NCBI GenBank assembly: GCA_027624955.1
Contig: JAQBTG010000004.1
Coordinates: forward strand, 1-64,000
Origin: Pseudomonadota bacterium
GTDB lineage: Bacteria > Pseudomonadota > Alphaproteobacteria > UBA828
DNA length: 64,000 bases
Direction of reading: 5' to 3'
The position numbers and the translations under genes are program-made. The notes beneath the pieces were generated by a model. That model was not told the DNA's origin. It made no database searches and worked only from the letters and a program-made list of their open reading frames with translations. Shown here piece by piece: positions 34,295 through 43,111 of this stretch. Position 1 is the first letter of the stretch, and every line of letters starts with the position of its first letter.

Positions 34295-36118
34295 ATGCTG
34301 GCGGCACAACAAAACAATAATGCCGGTGGCAGCCGGGTGGGCGATGGCGCGCGTATGGCGATCCTCTCCAACCGGCTGGAGGCGATCGCGCGGCGGATGC
34401 AGAACACACTGTTTCGCACCGGCCGCTCGGGTGTGCTCAACACCGCGCATGATTTTTCCTGCGTTATCCTGACCGCCGATTGCCGGTTGCTGTCGGCGGC
34501 GGAGAGCCTCCCCATTCATGTCATGATCGGTCCCGATATCATGGCGCGCGAGGTGAAAGCGCGTCATCCGGAACTCAAGCGCGGCGATGCCTTCCTGCAC
34601 AACTCGCCCTATCACGGCAATTCCCATCCGGCGGACCATTGCATCATTGTGCCGGTGATCGACGATGCCGGCGTGCATCGCCTCACCGTGCTGGCCAAGG
34701 CGCATCAGGCCGATTGCGGCAATTCCGAGCCCACCACCTATATGGGCCATGCACGCGATGTCTATGAGGAGGGGGCGCTGATATTCCCGGCCGTCAAGGT
34801 GCAGGAGGATTACCAGAATATCGAAGATATTATACGCATGTGCCGCATGCGCATCCGTGTGCCCGATCAGTGGTGGGGCGATTATTTGGCGGCGCTGGGT
34901 GCAGCGCGCATTGGCGAGCGCGAGCTGTTGAAACTGGGCGAAGATATCGGCTGGGAGGCGCTTGAGGAGTATGTCGAGAACTGGTTCGATTATTCCGAGC
35001 AACGCATGATTCAGGCGATCTGCCGCCTGCCGAGCGGGACCGTAACCGCCAGTTCGGCGCACGACCCCTATCCTGGGGTGCCGGATGGAATCCCGACAAA
35101 AGTAACGCTCAAGGTGGATGCCGAGGCCGGGCAAATTCAGGTTGATCTGCGCGACAATCCGGACTGCCAACCCTGCGGCCTCAACCTCTCCGAAGCGTGC
35201 TCGATCACCGCCGCCATGGTCGGCATATTCAACGGCATTAAGGATCATACCGTGCCGCCCAACGCCGGCAGTTTCCGCCGTGTTGAGGTGTTGCTGCGTG
35301 AGAATTGCGTCACTGGGATTCCGCGCCACCCGCACAGTTGTTCAGTGGCCACTACAAATTTGGCGGACCGCGTCTCCAACCCAACCCAGCGCGCCCTGGC
35401 CGAACTGGCGGAGGGATTCGGCATGGCTGAGGCGGGCCCGATCATCCCGCCCGCATGTGGTGTCATATCTGGGCGCGACCCACGCCGGGGCAACGAGGTT
35501 TTTGTCAATCAGTTGGTTCTCGGCGTCACCGGCGGCGCCGGCACGCCGGAGGCCGATGCTTGGATGCCGATCGTCCATGTCGGCAATGCCGGCATGTGCC
35601 GCCAGGACAGCATCGAGGTCGACGAGCTTTCGCATCCCTTGCACGTGCCGTGCCGGCGGCTGCTCACCGATACTGAAGGCGCTGGGACCTATCGCGGCGC
35701 GCCCAGTATCGAAGTGGAGTTCGGCCCCAGTGAGGACAATAGCCTGCGTGTGCTGTACGTCGCCGATGGCACGATCAATCCGGCGGCGGGTGCGCGCGGC
35801 GGTTTGCCGGGCGGCCCGATCCAAATATTCAAGCGCGGCGCCAATGGTGACGTAACGCCGCAGGCTGCATACGGCGATGTCGAGCTGATGCCCGGCGAAA
35901 CCATCATCTCTATTTCCTCGGGCGGTGGTGGCTATGGCCCGCCGGCTTCGCGCGACGTTGATCGGGTCCAACAGGATCTTGACGAAGGCTTGATCACGCG
36001 CGAACGCGCCGAGAGGGTTTACGGCCTTGCATTTGATTCCGCCGGCGACGTGGACATGGCGGCTACCGAACTACAGCGACGGAAAATTCGGGCGGTGGCT
36101 TCGGGCGGCTCAGACTAG
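34295..36118 (+). CDS. Hydantoinase B/oxoprolinase-family protein without its A subunit
   Basis: 607-aa homologue of HyuB, the beta-type subunit of ATP-dependent hydantoinases, 5-oxoprolinase and acetone carboxylase alpha. Seen: RMQNTLFRTGRSGVLN near the start, FLHNSPYHGNSHPADHC (metal and substrate loop, about residues 105-121), GGLPGGPIQIF near 515 and the C-terminal LMPGETIISISSGGGGYGPP. The start at 34295 follows AAGGTGG; a TTG at 34268 is less likely. The usual partner HyuA is absent on both sides. It is divergent from the threonine operon and shares a CTAG stop sequence with the convergent response regulator. Confidence 0.9.
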   Translation: MLAAQQNNNAGGSRVGDGARMAILSNRLEAIARRMQNTLFRTGRSGVLNTAHDFSCVILTADCRLLSAAESLPIHVMIGPDIMAREVKARHPELKRGDAFLHNSPYHGNSHPADHCIIVPVIDDAGVHRLTVLAKAHQADCGNSEPTTYMGHARDVYEEGALIFPAVKVQEDYQNIEDIIRMCRMRIRVPDQWWGDYLAALGAARIGERELLKLGEDIGWEALEEYVENWFDYSEQRMIQAICRLPSGTVTASSAHDPYPGVPDGIPTKVTLKVDAEAGQIQVDLRDNPDCQPCGLNLSEACSITAAMVGIFNGIKDHTVPPNAGSFRRVEVLLRENCVTGIPRHPHSCSVATTNLADRVSNPTQRALAELAEGFGMAEAGPIIPPACGVISGRDPRRGNEVFVNQLVLGVTGGAGTPEADAWMPIVHVGNAGMCRQDSIEVDELSHPLHVPCRRLLTDTEGAGTYRGAPSIEVEFGPSEDNSLRVLYVADGTINPAAGARGGLPGGPIQIFKRGANGDVTPQAAYGDVELMPGETIISISSGGGGYGPPASRDVDRVQQDLDEGLITRERAERVYGLAFDSAGDVDMAATELQRRKIRAVASGGSD

Positions 36119-36549
36119 TGCTTGCCAGTCTGGCGGCCCAGTGCTTCCCAGACAAAGCGAGCAAGCAATCTGAGCGGGACCGGTTTTTCGAGCACAGCGA
36201 AGACGGAAAGACCGGCTTTGTTGGCGACACGAACGCTGTCGTCGAAGCCGGACATCATAATTATTTTGGGCCGCCACGGCAGGTCGACCATCAGCTTGGC
36301 TGCGGTGAGGCCGTCCATGGCGGGCATCTTGATATCCAGGAGAATGACGGAGGGCTGCACGCGCAAGGTTTCGCTGAGCGCCATTTTACCATCGCCGGCT
36401 TCCACCGATCGGATGCCTTCCATGGTCAGGAAATCAACGATCTTCGATCGTAGAGACGCGTTGTCATCGGCGACCAGCACGATATCCGTACCTGCGCTGA
36501 GAGACTGGTTCGCCATATCGGTACCTGCGGTGAAAGACTGGTTCGCCAT
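36115..36549 (-). CDS. CheY-like single-domain response regulator
   Basis: 144-aa receiver domain protein. The acid pocket is VADDNAS, the phospho-acceptor Asp is in VILLDIKMPAMDG, the Thr/Ser switch is in IIMMSGFDD, and the conserved Lys is in LEKPVPLRLL. There is no output domain. The start at 36549 follows GGAAAGGA. The first 22 codons are a tandem duplication: MANQSFTAGTD then MANQSLSAGTD, each unit 33 bases long and starting with ATG. No kinase is nearby, so the partner is unknown. The stop lies in a CTAG shared with the end of the hydantoinase gene. Confidence 0.88.
   Translation of the reverse strand: MANQSFTAGTDMANQSLSAGTDIVLVADDNASLRSKIVDFLTMEGIRSVEAGDGKMALSETLRVQPSVILLDIKMPAMDGLTAAKLMVDLPWRPKIIMMSGFDDSVRVANKAGLSVFAVLEKPVPLRLLARFVWEALGRQTGKH
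36484..36549 (-). repeat. 33-bp tandem duplication at the response regulator start
   Basis: Two 33-base units in tandem (36517-36549 and 36484-36516 on the minus strand) that differ at a few bases and encode MANQS(F/L)(T/S)AGTD. Each carries its own ATG, so the second copy is a potential alternative start giving a protein 11 residues shorter; the ribosome-binding site is only in front of the first. Confidence 0.85.
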
Positions 36550-36657
36550 CGATCCTTTCCGCTTTTTTGGGCCGAGCCGCACTACAGCTGCAATCTGCAG
36601 GACAATTTCCGAGCACATACCGTATCATATGAAGACAATTTATAGAACAGCGATACA

Positions 36658-37503
36658 ATGACCAATAAGAACTTTCTCGTGAGCGGTGGAACCGACGGTA
36701 TCGGTCGGATCACGGCAACGGAATTGGCGCGAACCGGCGGCGAGGTTATCTTAGTTGGCCGCGACCGCGCCAAAGCCGAGCGCGTCGTCGCCCAGATCAA
36801 GCGCGATAGCGGCAACGAACGGGTCGGTTTCGAACTGGCCGATTTGTCCTCGCAGGACGACATTCGCGCTCTGGCCAACCGCTTAAACGACCGTTTGGAG
36901 CATCTAGATGTGCTGGTCAATAATGTCGGCGCCTGGTTTCAGCGTCGGCAGTTGAGCGTGGATGGCATCGAGATGACGTTCGCGCTCAGCCATTTGGGCT
37001 ATTTTCTGCTAACCGGCTTGTTGCTCGAAAAGCTGAAGCGGGCACCAGCGGCGCGCATCGTTAATGTGTCCTCGATAGCCCATCGTGGGCCGCAGATCGA
37101 TTTCGACGACCCGCAAGGCGCCGAGCGCTTTTCCGGTTGGCGCGCCTATCACGCGTCGAAGCTCGCTAATATTCATTTCACCCTTCGTCTCGCTGAAATG
37201 CTGGATGGTGGCTCGGTTACCGTCAATTGTCTGCATCCTGGCTTCGTCGCCAGCAAATTTGCCCATAATAACGGCGGTTGGCTCAAATGGTTGATGATGG
37301 TGGTGCAGCAGCTTGTTGCCATCAGTGAGACGAAAGGCGCGCGCACCAGCGTGCATCTGGCCACCGCGAATTCGGTCGCAGGCGTGAGCGGCAAATATTT
37401 CAACAAATGCAAAATCGACAAAAGCTCCGCCGAATCGCATGACAAAGAAGCGCGCGAACGATTGTGGCAGCTCAGCGAAGAACTGACGGGTTTCAGTTAT
37501 TGA
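36658..37503 (+). CDS. Short-chain dehydrogenase, retinol-dehydrogenase-like
   Basis: 281-aa SDR. Cofactor motif SGGTDGIGRITA near residue 8, NNVGAW, the active-site Ser in VNVSSIAHRG, and the YHASK catalytic pair near residue 163. The layout (DFDDPQ before the catalytic Tyr, then VNCLHPGFVASKF) is that of the retinol dehydrogenase/WW-domain oxidoreductase-like group, usually NADP-dependent and acting on lipophilic aldehydes or ketones. It is divergent from the response regulator. The substrate is not evident. Confidence 0.88.
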   Translation: MTNKNFLVSGGTDGIGRITATELARTGGEVILVGRDRAKAERVVAQIKRDSGNERVGFELADLSSQDDIRALANRLNDRLEHLDVLVNNVGAWFQRRQLSVDGIEMTFALSHLGYFLLTGLLLEKLKRAPAARIVNVSSIAHRGPQIDFDDPQGAERFSGWRAYHASKLANIHFTLRLAEMLDGGSVTVNCLHPGFVASKFAHNNGGWLKWLMMVVQQLVAISETKGARTSVHLATANSVAGVSGKYFNKCKIDKSSAESHDKEARERLWQLSEELTGFSY

Positions 37504-37896
37504 TGCGCCTGATTTGCCGCTGAGGGGCGCCCCTCCCCGTGACGAGCGCATAGATAGGTGGCGGCGCGACTCGCCATCCGCCGCTTTCCATACCGTCTTT
37601 GCCGGCGCTTCTAAGCGAAACTAGGCGTGTCCGGGCGCCGTTCTTAATCACAATTTCTGGTGAGCCGAGAATGTGTAACCGCCGCGCCGCGTGTTGTCTC
37701 GGGCCGCTGCCGGCACTGGCGGCGTCTCTAGGTTCGATCATCCATTCGCCGATAAACGCCAGGCGTTTCATGCGCCGATTCCTGTGCTGATTCCTGTGCT
37801 GATTCCTGTGCCGATTCCTGTGCTGATTCCTGTGGTGAAGTAGCCGTTCTCGTTTATAAACAAGGGCGCGCAAAGAACACCAAGGAGAACCAGATC
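37504..37896. other. 393-base gap carrying a 12-bp tandem repeat
   Basis: A minus-strand frame (37493-37768 and beyond) is open and starts at MKRLAFIGEW, but it has no clear ribosome-binding site, overlaps the SDR end and has no recognisable product, so I do not call it. The tandem repeat lies at 37775-37834. The last 30 bases hold AAGGAGAA, the ribosome-binding site of the next gene. Confidence 0.4.
37775..37834. repeat. 12-bp tandem repeat, five units
   Basis: Five head-to-tail units of C(C/T)GATTCCTGTG, differing only at the second base (C, T, T, C, T). The unit length is a multiple of three and the minus-strand translation is a GIGTGIST-like string, but the array lies about 60 bases before the luciferase-like gene, in its leader. 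Confidence 0.9.
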
Positions 37897-38856
37897 ATGG
37901 AATTCGGCTTCAATATTCCGACTGCCGGGCCGCTGGCCACGCCCGAAGCAATCAAACAATTTGTCGAACGCGGCGAAGCGTTGGGCTTTACGATTTTCGC
38001 CATTGCTGATCATATAATTATCCCGCGCAATTTCCGCCCGGTGTATCCGTACACGCCAACTGGCGAGACGGATTCATTTGCAAGTGGCGCGGCACTGGAG
38101 CCGCTCGCTCTCATGGCATCGCTCGCCATGATGACGAAGAAAGCTCGGCTGCTGACGTCAGTCCTGGTGCTGCCCTACCGCGAGCCGGTCCTCACAGCGA
38201 AGATATTTGCCACCATCGATGTGATGTCAGGCGGGCGTGTGGTCGCCGGTGTCGGCGCCGGCTGGATGGAAGAGGAATTCAAGGTCGTTTCAGCGCCGCC
38301 GTTCGCAGCGCGCGGCAAAGTAACAGACGAGTATATCGAGGCTTTCCGTGCCATGTGGACGAGCGAAGAGCCGAGTTACAGCGGCGAATATGTCAATATT
38401 TCAGATATCTATTTCCGTCCCCGGCCCGTGCAGAAACCGCATCCACCGATCTGGATTGGCGGCGATAGCATGGCGGCGCTGCGCCGCACCGCGCGTCTCG
38501 GCGACGGCTGGTATCCGGTCGGCATAAACCCCAAACACCCGCTCAATACCGTGCCGCGCTTTGCCGTGCGGGCTAAGAAATTGCGCGACATGACGGAACA
38601 GGAAGGGCGCGACCCCGACGCGATCGAGCTGTCCTTTTGGGCTGTGTGGTACCGCGAGGATGACCCGGTTACGGTCGATGACGGCAGCCGCCATATCCTG
38701 CTCGGCAGCTCGGAACAAACGGCTGAGGATGTCGCGCGGATGGCGGAAATTGGGGTCAAGAGTATGGTGTTCAATTTTATGCGGCCATCGCTTTCGCAAT
38801 CGCTCGACGCGATGGAGCGCTTTGCCGCCGAGGTAATGCCGATAGCAAGAGGCTGA
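37897..38856 (+). CDS. Luciferase-like oxidoreductase, F420-type
   Basis: 319-aa LLM-class flavin/F420-dependent enzyme. Landmarks: FTIFAIADHIIIPR near residue 32, LLTSVLVLPYREPVLTAKIFAT (about 88 on), GGRVVAGVGAGWMEEEF near 116 and PVQKPHPPIWIGGDS near 180. The pattern matches the probable F420-dependent subgroup, though cofactor choice cannot be proven here. AAGGAGAA lies 8 bases before the ATG. A PaaK-like ligase gene follows 15 bases later, so they may form one unit. It is distinct from the LLM enzyme at 20789. Confidence 0.88.
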   Translation: MEFGFNIPTAGPLATPEAIKQFVERGEALGFTIFAIADHIIIPRNFRPVYPYTPTGETDSFASGAALEPLALMASLAMMTKKARLLTSVLVLPYREPVLTAKIFATIDVMSGGRVVAGVGAGWMEEEFKVVSAPPFAARGKVTDEYIEAFRAMWTSEEPSYSGEYVNISDIYFRPRPVQKPHPPIWIGGDSMAALRRTARLGDGWYPVGINPKHPLNTVPRFAVRAKKLRDMTEQEGRDPDAIELSFWAVWYREDDPVTVDDGSRHILLGSSEQTAEDVARMAEIGVKSMVFNFMRPSLSQSLDAMERFAAEVMPIARG

Positions 38857-38871
38857 GCCGGACCTGATGTC

Positions 38872-40266
38872 TTGAGCGAGGGCAACACCGCCGGCGAGAT
38901 TCCGACGCCGGTCTCTGCCATGGCTGGGCTTGCCTGGCCCGCCATACCTGAGAGCAGCGGCAATATCATCTTGTCGCTCCTGTTTCAGCTGGAGCAAAGT
39001 CAGTGGTGGACGCCGGAAAAGCTGCGCGCGCAGCAATACCGCCAAGCCGCAGAATTGCTGCGCCATGCCCGCGACAACGTGCCGTACTACCGCGAGAGTC
39101 TCAAAGGCATAGACTGGCAAAGCGGTGATCCGTTGGACGGTGAAATATGGCGGCGGGTGCCGCTGTTGCGGCGCGAGGATATTCAGACCGGCGACGGCCG
39201 CGCGCTGATCAGCACACGCTATCCCAAGGGGCATGGCGCGGCCCAGAAAGTGAGCACATCCGGCTCTAGCGGCAAGCCGGTGACTGTCTTGTCCAACGCT
39301 ATGGCATCGATGTTCTGGAATGTTATTACGCTGCGTGACTTTTTGTGGCGGCGCGTCGATTTGAACGCGAAGGTCGCGGTTATCCGATTCGACGAAAATA
39401 GGCTGGCGCAATATCCCGACGGCCTGGTTTTTGATTATTGGCTGAAATCGGTCCAGCCGTTTTTTGCCACCGGCGCTTGCGCGATGCTCGACATCTCCAC
39501 GCCGGTCGACAAGCAGGTGGAATGGCTGACGCGCCAGGAGGCCGCCTATCTCATTACCTACCCGTCCAATCTGGAGGCGCTGCTGCTGTTTTGCCGCGAG
39601 CAGAAACTTCAGTTGTCGACGCTCAGCCAGGTTCAGACCGTTTCCGAAGTCCTACACCCCCGCGTGCGGGCGCTTTGCCAAGAGGTGTGGGGCTTCGACG
39701 TTGACGATATGTATACCTGTCAGGAAATGGGTTACATCGCCCTGCAATGCCCCGATCACGCGCACTACCATGTGCAATCAGAAAATTTGATCGTCGAAAT
39801 TCTCGATGCGGACGGCAATCCCTGCGCGCCCGGAGAAGCCGGCCGCGTGGTGCTGAGCGATCTGCACAATTTCGCCATGCCGCTGATTCGCTACGATATC
39901 GGCGATTTCGCGCAATTCGGTGAGCCTTGTCCGTGCGGACGCGGATTGCCGGTTCTCAAGAACATTATGGGACGGGTGCGCGGCATGCTGACACTCGCCG
40001 ACGGCTCGCGCATCCGACCAGATTTTGGCGGCCCGCATTTCCGCGAAGTAGCGGACATCCGTCAATATCAAATTATTCAGAAAAGCCGCGAGATGCTGGA
40101 AGTAAAGTTAGTGGCGCCGGGCGGTTTGAGCGCCAGCGAAGCGCGCAATTTACGGCAAATGATCCAATCCCAGCTCGGCCATTCGTTTGACTTGGAATTC
40201 AGCTTTCACCATGATATCCCACGTGGTGCGGGCGGTAAGTTCGAGGATTTTCGCAGCGAACTCTAA
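38872..40266 (+). CDS. Phenylacetate-CoA ligase (PaaK)-like adenylating enzyme
   Basis: 464-aa AMP-forming enzyme of the PaaK/CapK type. The nucleotide loop is VSTSGSSGKPVTV (about residues 124-136), followed by YTCQEMGYIALQCP (aromatic adenylate motif) and YDIGDFAQFGEPCPCGRG near 340. The C-terminal domain holds the GRVRGML hinge. CapK-like members activate acids for exopolysaccharide or secondary metabolism; the substrate is unknown. The start is uncertain: TTG at 38872 lacks a good ribosome-binding site, and an ATG at 38920 is possible. Confidence 0.8.
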   Translation: MSEGNTAGEIPTPVSAMAGLAWPAIPESSGNIILSLLFQLEQSQWWTPEKLRAQQYRQAAELLRHARDNVPYYRESLKGIDWQSGDPLDGEIWRRVPLLRREDIQTGDGRALISTRYPKGHGAAQKVSTSGSSGKPVTVLSNAMASMFWNVITLRDFLWRRVDLNAKVAVIRFDENRLAQYPDGLVFDYWLKSVQPFFATGACAMLDISTPVDKQVEWLTRQEAAYLITYPSNLEALLLFCREQKLQLSTLSQVQTVSEVLHPRVRALCQEVWGFDVDDMYTCQEMGYIALQCPDHAHYHVQSENLIVEILDADGNPCAPGEAGRVVLSDLHNFAMPLIRYDIGDFAQFGEPCPCGRGLPVLKNIMGRVRGMLTLADGSRIRPDFGGPHFREVADIRQYQIIQKSREMLEVKLVAPGGLSASEARNLRQMIQSQLGHSFDLEFSFHHDIPRGAGGKFEDFRSEL

Positions 40267-40344
40267 CCTGTGGCTGGGATCGCGCAGGCGCATGCGCCGC
40301 GCCGCATCGTCCGCTACCATCGGCGAGCTCAAAGGAGAACCAAG

Positions 40345-40800
40345 ATGCGCCAGACCATCATTGCCACCGTGGCAGCCATCGTTTTCGCCTCAACAGCCTA
40401 TCTCGGCGCCACGCCAGCCGCGTTCGCGGAAGAGGCCACTCTTTACAAAACACCGGAATGCGGCTGCTGTGCGGACTATGCGGACTATCTCCGCGAGAAC
40501 GGCTTCACCGTAACCGTCAAGCCAACCTATGAAGTTGGAGAGATGAGCCGTGAGGCTGGGATTCCAGACGATTTCCAAGGCTGCCATCTTACATTTATCG
40601 ACGACTATGTTATCAGCGGTCACGTGCCGATCGACATGGTTAATAGGATGCTGAGAGAACGTCCCGATATTAAGGGGATCACGCTCCCCGGAATGCCCAA
40701 TGGCTCGCCGGGGATGAGCGGTAAAAAGCGAGGCCAATTCACCGTCTACGAGATCAACGACGCTGAAGACAGCCGGCTCAAGCTTTACGCCACCGAGTGA
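40345..40800 (+). CDS. DUF411 exported metal-binding protein
   Basis: 151-aa protein with a signal peptide (residues 1-29, ending TPAAFA) and the DUF411 signature: YKTPECGCCADYADYLRENGF with the CGCC cluster, then HVPIDMVNRMLRERPDIKGITLPGMP. Members are periplasmic and often linked to copper handling; metal binding is inferred from the cysteines. The ATG at 40345 has AAAGGAGAA five bases upstream. It stands alone, 78 bases after the PaaK-like gene in the same direction. No copper exporter or oxidase is nearby. Confidence 0.88.
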   Translation: MRQTIIATVAAIVFASTAYLGATPAAFAEEATLYKTPECGCCADYADYLRENGFTVTVKPTYEVGEMSREAGIPDDFQGCHLTFIDDYVISGHVPIDMVNRMLRERPDIKGITLPGMPNGSPGMSGKKRGQFTVYEINDAEDSRLKLYATE

Positions 40801-40900
40801 CAACGGATTGATCCGGATATGTCATGAGCGGCGATAGTCGCTACGATGCCAATTCTTATTGTGTGCGGTTCACGTCGGGTAACATGGTTCTTTCACATCA

Positions 40901-40948
40901 CCGGTCTAATCGATAAGACCGGCAATCGAGCTGTACCGTTAGAGCTCG
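40901..40948. other. Two adjacent perfect hairpins in an intergenic region
   Basis: CCGGTCT-N8-AGACCGG (40901-40922) is followed after four bases by CGAGCT-N10-AGCTCG (40927-40948). They lie in the 261-base gap between the DUF411 gene and tRNA-Gln, where I see no gene. No T run follows directly; a T7 tract occurs only near 41000. This could be a structured transcript end or small RNA. Confidence 0.35.
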
Positions 40949-41061
40949 GCTGACGTTGGCCAGCTTTGCAAAACTTGATCCATGTGGAACGGGCTATTTT
41001 TTTCATAGAGCCTGATCGGCTAATGCGGCTTATTGGATTGCCGTTAACCTATTGAAAGTAT

Positions 41062-41135
41062 TGGCTGGGGGACGAGGATTCGAACCTCGACTGACGGAGT
41101 CAGAGTCCGTTGTACTACCATTATACGATCCCCCA
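41062..41135 (-). tRNA. tRNA-Gln (anticodon CTG)
   Basis: 74-nt cloverleaf on the minus strand. Acceptor arms TGGGGGA and TCCCCCA pair fully; the anticodon stem ACGGA/TCCGT encloses the loop CTCTGAC, giving anticodon CTG for glutamine codon CAG. The T arm GAGGTTCGAATCCTC is standard and the 3' CCA is encoded after discriminator G. It stands alone, between the DUF411 and exopolyphosphatase genes. Confidence 0.95.
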
Positions 41136-41277
41136 ACAGGCTCAGGCGTGGCGCAAAATTAAGCTCTCGCTTAGCATTGTCAACCGATGACCGCGCGCAT
41201 TGCCAATATAACCACGCGCGGTGTAATACTTTTATGAACCCTGACCGAAATATTTTCGGTGCGGGTGGCGGGCCGGC

Positions 41278-42357
41278 ATGCCACTTGGCCCAGGTTCAAG
41301 GGAGGGCGAATTGACTCTCGACATCGCGCCGCGTGATCCATCGGTCAAGCCTGCGGGCGGGCTCGGCGTGGCGCGTCAAGGGCTGCCAGCCGACAATGCG
41401 GTATACGCCGCCCTCGATCTCGGCAGCAACAATTGTCGCTTGCTGGTGGCAAAACCGGAGCCGTCAGGCTTTCGCGTGATAGACGCGTTTTCTCGCATCG
41501 TCCGTCTCGGTGAGGGCGTGGCTGAGACAGGCCACCTGTCGGACGCGGCGATGGCGCGCACCTTGGCGGCACTCGATGTCTGTGCCGGAAAGCTGCGCCG
41601 GCGCGGCGTTACGCGCTTTCGCGGCGTGGCCACCGCCGCCTGCCGCCTGGCCGGCAATTGCGACGACTTCCTCGCCCGGGCGTCGGCCGAGGCCGGTCTG
41701 GATTTAGAAATTATCGACGGCCGTGAAGAAGTGTCCCTGGCGCTCGACAGCTGTACGCCGCTGTTGGAAGCGGCAGCATCGCATGCCCTGATATTCGATA
41801 TCGGCGGCTGTAGCACCGAATTGATCTGGGTCCGCCTGGCCGAGGGCGCCCTGCCTGACCTGGTCGCCTGGGCATCGCTGCCGTGCGGCGTCGTCAGCTT
41901 GGCCGAGCGCCATGGCGGCGACAATATATCGGCAAAAACCTATGAGGCCATGGTGGCTGAAGCGGAAGAGTTGGTCGCGCCGTTTGTCGCCGGTCTCGGC
42001 ATTGCTGATCCGCTGGCTGAGGGGTCGCTACAAGTACTCGGCACCTCGGGCACGGTCACGACACTTGCCGGACTTCACCTCGGCCTACCGCGATACGATC
42101 GCGCCCAAGTGGACGGATTTCGTCTGACCTTCGAAGATATCCGCCACCAAGTTGACCGCCTGTTGGCGATGGATTTTCAGGAGCGCGTGGCCGAACCCTG
42201 CGTCGGGGTCGGCCGTGGCGACGTGGTGGTTGCCGGCTGCGCAATTTTGGAGGCGATCTTGCGCGCCTGTCCGGCGGAAATTGTACATGTTGCCGATCGC
42301 GGCCTGCGCGAAGGCATATTGCTCGGCATGATGCGCGCCGACGACTTGCCAGTATGA
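41278..42357 (+). CDS. Exopolyphosphatase/pppGpp phosphohydrolase family (Ppx/GppA)
   Basis: 359-aa actin-fold phosphatase that trims polyphosphate or removes phosphate from pppGpp. Motifs are AALDLGSNNCRLLVA (about residues 44-58), LIFDIGGCSTELIW (about 164-177) and GTSGTVTTLAGL (about 258-269). It is the short form, without the C-terminal HD domain of E. coli Ppx. The ATG at 41278 has a weak site; a TTG at 41311 preceded by GGGAGGG is an attractive alternative start. The 3' end overlaps rlmE as ATGA, a pairing often seen in Alphaproteobacteria. Confidence 0.9.
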   Translation: MPLGPGSREGELTLDIAPRDPSVKPAGGLGVARQGLPADNAVYAALDLGSNNCRLLVAKPEPSGFRVIDAFSRIVRLGEGVAETGHLSDAAMARTLAALDVCAGKLRRRGVTRFRGVATAACRLAGNCDDFLARASAEAGLDLEIIDGREEVSLALDSCTPLLEAAASHALIFDIGGCSTELIWVRLAEGALPDLVAWASLPCGVVSLAERHGGDNISAKTYEAMVAEAEELVAPFVAGLGIADPLAEGSLQVLGTSGTVTTLAGLHLGLPRYDRAQVDGFRLTFEDIRHQVDRLLAMDFQERVAEPCVGVGRGDVVVAGCAILEAILRACPAEIVHVADRGLREGILLGMMRADDLPV

Positions 42358-43037
42358 GCCGGCGGGTGTCTTCCGGTTCGGGCCGCAGTGCTTCGATCCG
42401 GGTCAAGACGGCGCGCGGGCGCAAGCCCTCGTCGACACGCTGGCTGCAGCGCCAACTTAACGATCCCTATGTGCTGGCAGCGCAAGATGCCGGGTATCGT
42501 TCGCGCGCGGCGTTCAAGCTGATCGAACTGGATGCACGGTTTGGGCTGTTCAAGGGTGCCCGCAAGGTGCTGGATCTGGGCGCGGCGCCGGGCGGCTGGT
42601 CCCAAATCGCGATGAAGCGTCTTACGCCCGGCGCTGTTGTGGTCGCGGTTGATATTACCGAATTGCAACCCTTGGCCGGGGTGACGGCACTGCAATTGGA
42701 TGCCCTCGATATAGAATCGCTGCCGGCCATGCGGATGGCGCTGGGTGGGCACGCAGATCTCGTACTGAGCGATATGGCTGCGCCGGCAACCGGGCATCCC
42801 GGCACAGATCATATTCGTGTCATGGCGCTGTGCGGCGCGGCGCTCGATATCGCCGAGGTCCTCCTGGCCCCGGACGGCGCGTTCGTCGCCAAAGTGCTCA
42901 AAGGCGGTACGGAGCGCGAACTGCTGGACCGCTTGAAACGCGGCTTTGCCAAAGTGCGCCATGCCAAACCGCCGGCCAGTCGTGCCGATTCGGCGGAAGT
43001 TTATGTCGTGGCGCAAGGATTCCGCGGCGGCGAGTGA
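42354..43037 (+). CDS. rlmE: 23S rRNA 2'-O-ribose methyltransferase
   Basis: 227-aa RrmJ/FtsJ family enzyme methylating U2552 of 23S rRNA (E. coli numbering) late in 50S assembly. The K-D-K-E catalytic set is visible: Lys in SRAAFKLIEL, Asp in VLSDMAAP, Lys in FVAKVLKGG and the Glu near the end (SAEVYVVAQGF). The SAM motif is VLDLGAAPGGWSQ (about residues 72-84). The basic N-terminal 30 residues are usual for alphaproteobacterial members. Translation is coupled to the upstream phosphatase by ATGA. Confidence 0.95.
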   Translation: MSRRVSSGSGRSASIRVKTARGRKPSSTRWLQRQLNDPYVLAAQDAGYRSRAAFKLIELDARFGLFKGARKVLDLGAAPGGWSQIAMKRLTPGAVVVAVDITELQPLAGVTALQLDALDIESLPAMRMALGGHADLVLSDMAAPATGHPGTDHIRVMALCGAALDIAEVLLAPDGAFVAKVLKGGTERELLDRLKRGFAKVRHAKPPASRADSAEVYVVAQGFRGGE

Positions 43038-43111
43038 GCGCCGCGGGGATCGAACTTGGCGGCGCGGCAGTTTGGTGTATATTGCGCTCCAATTTCTGAC
43101 TGGGAGAAAGC

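Noticed and set aside
34277-35335. 352-codon minus-strand frame
   Set aside because: Antisense to the well-supported hydantoinase B gene; composition is that of a shadow frame.
37493-37768. Minus-strand frame beginning MKRLAFIGEW
   Set aside because: No family, no ribosome-binding site and it overlaps the SDR 3' end; left as uncertain.
38401-39411. 336-codon minus-strand frame
   Set aside because: Antisense to the LLM and PaaK-like genes.
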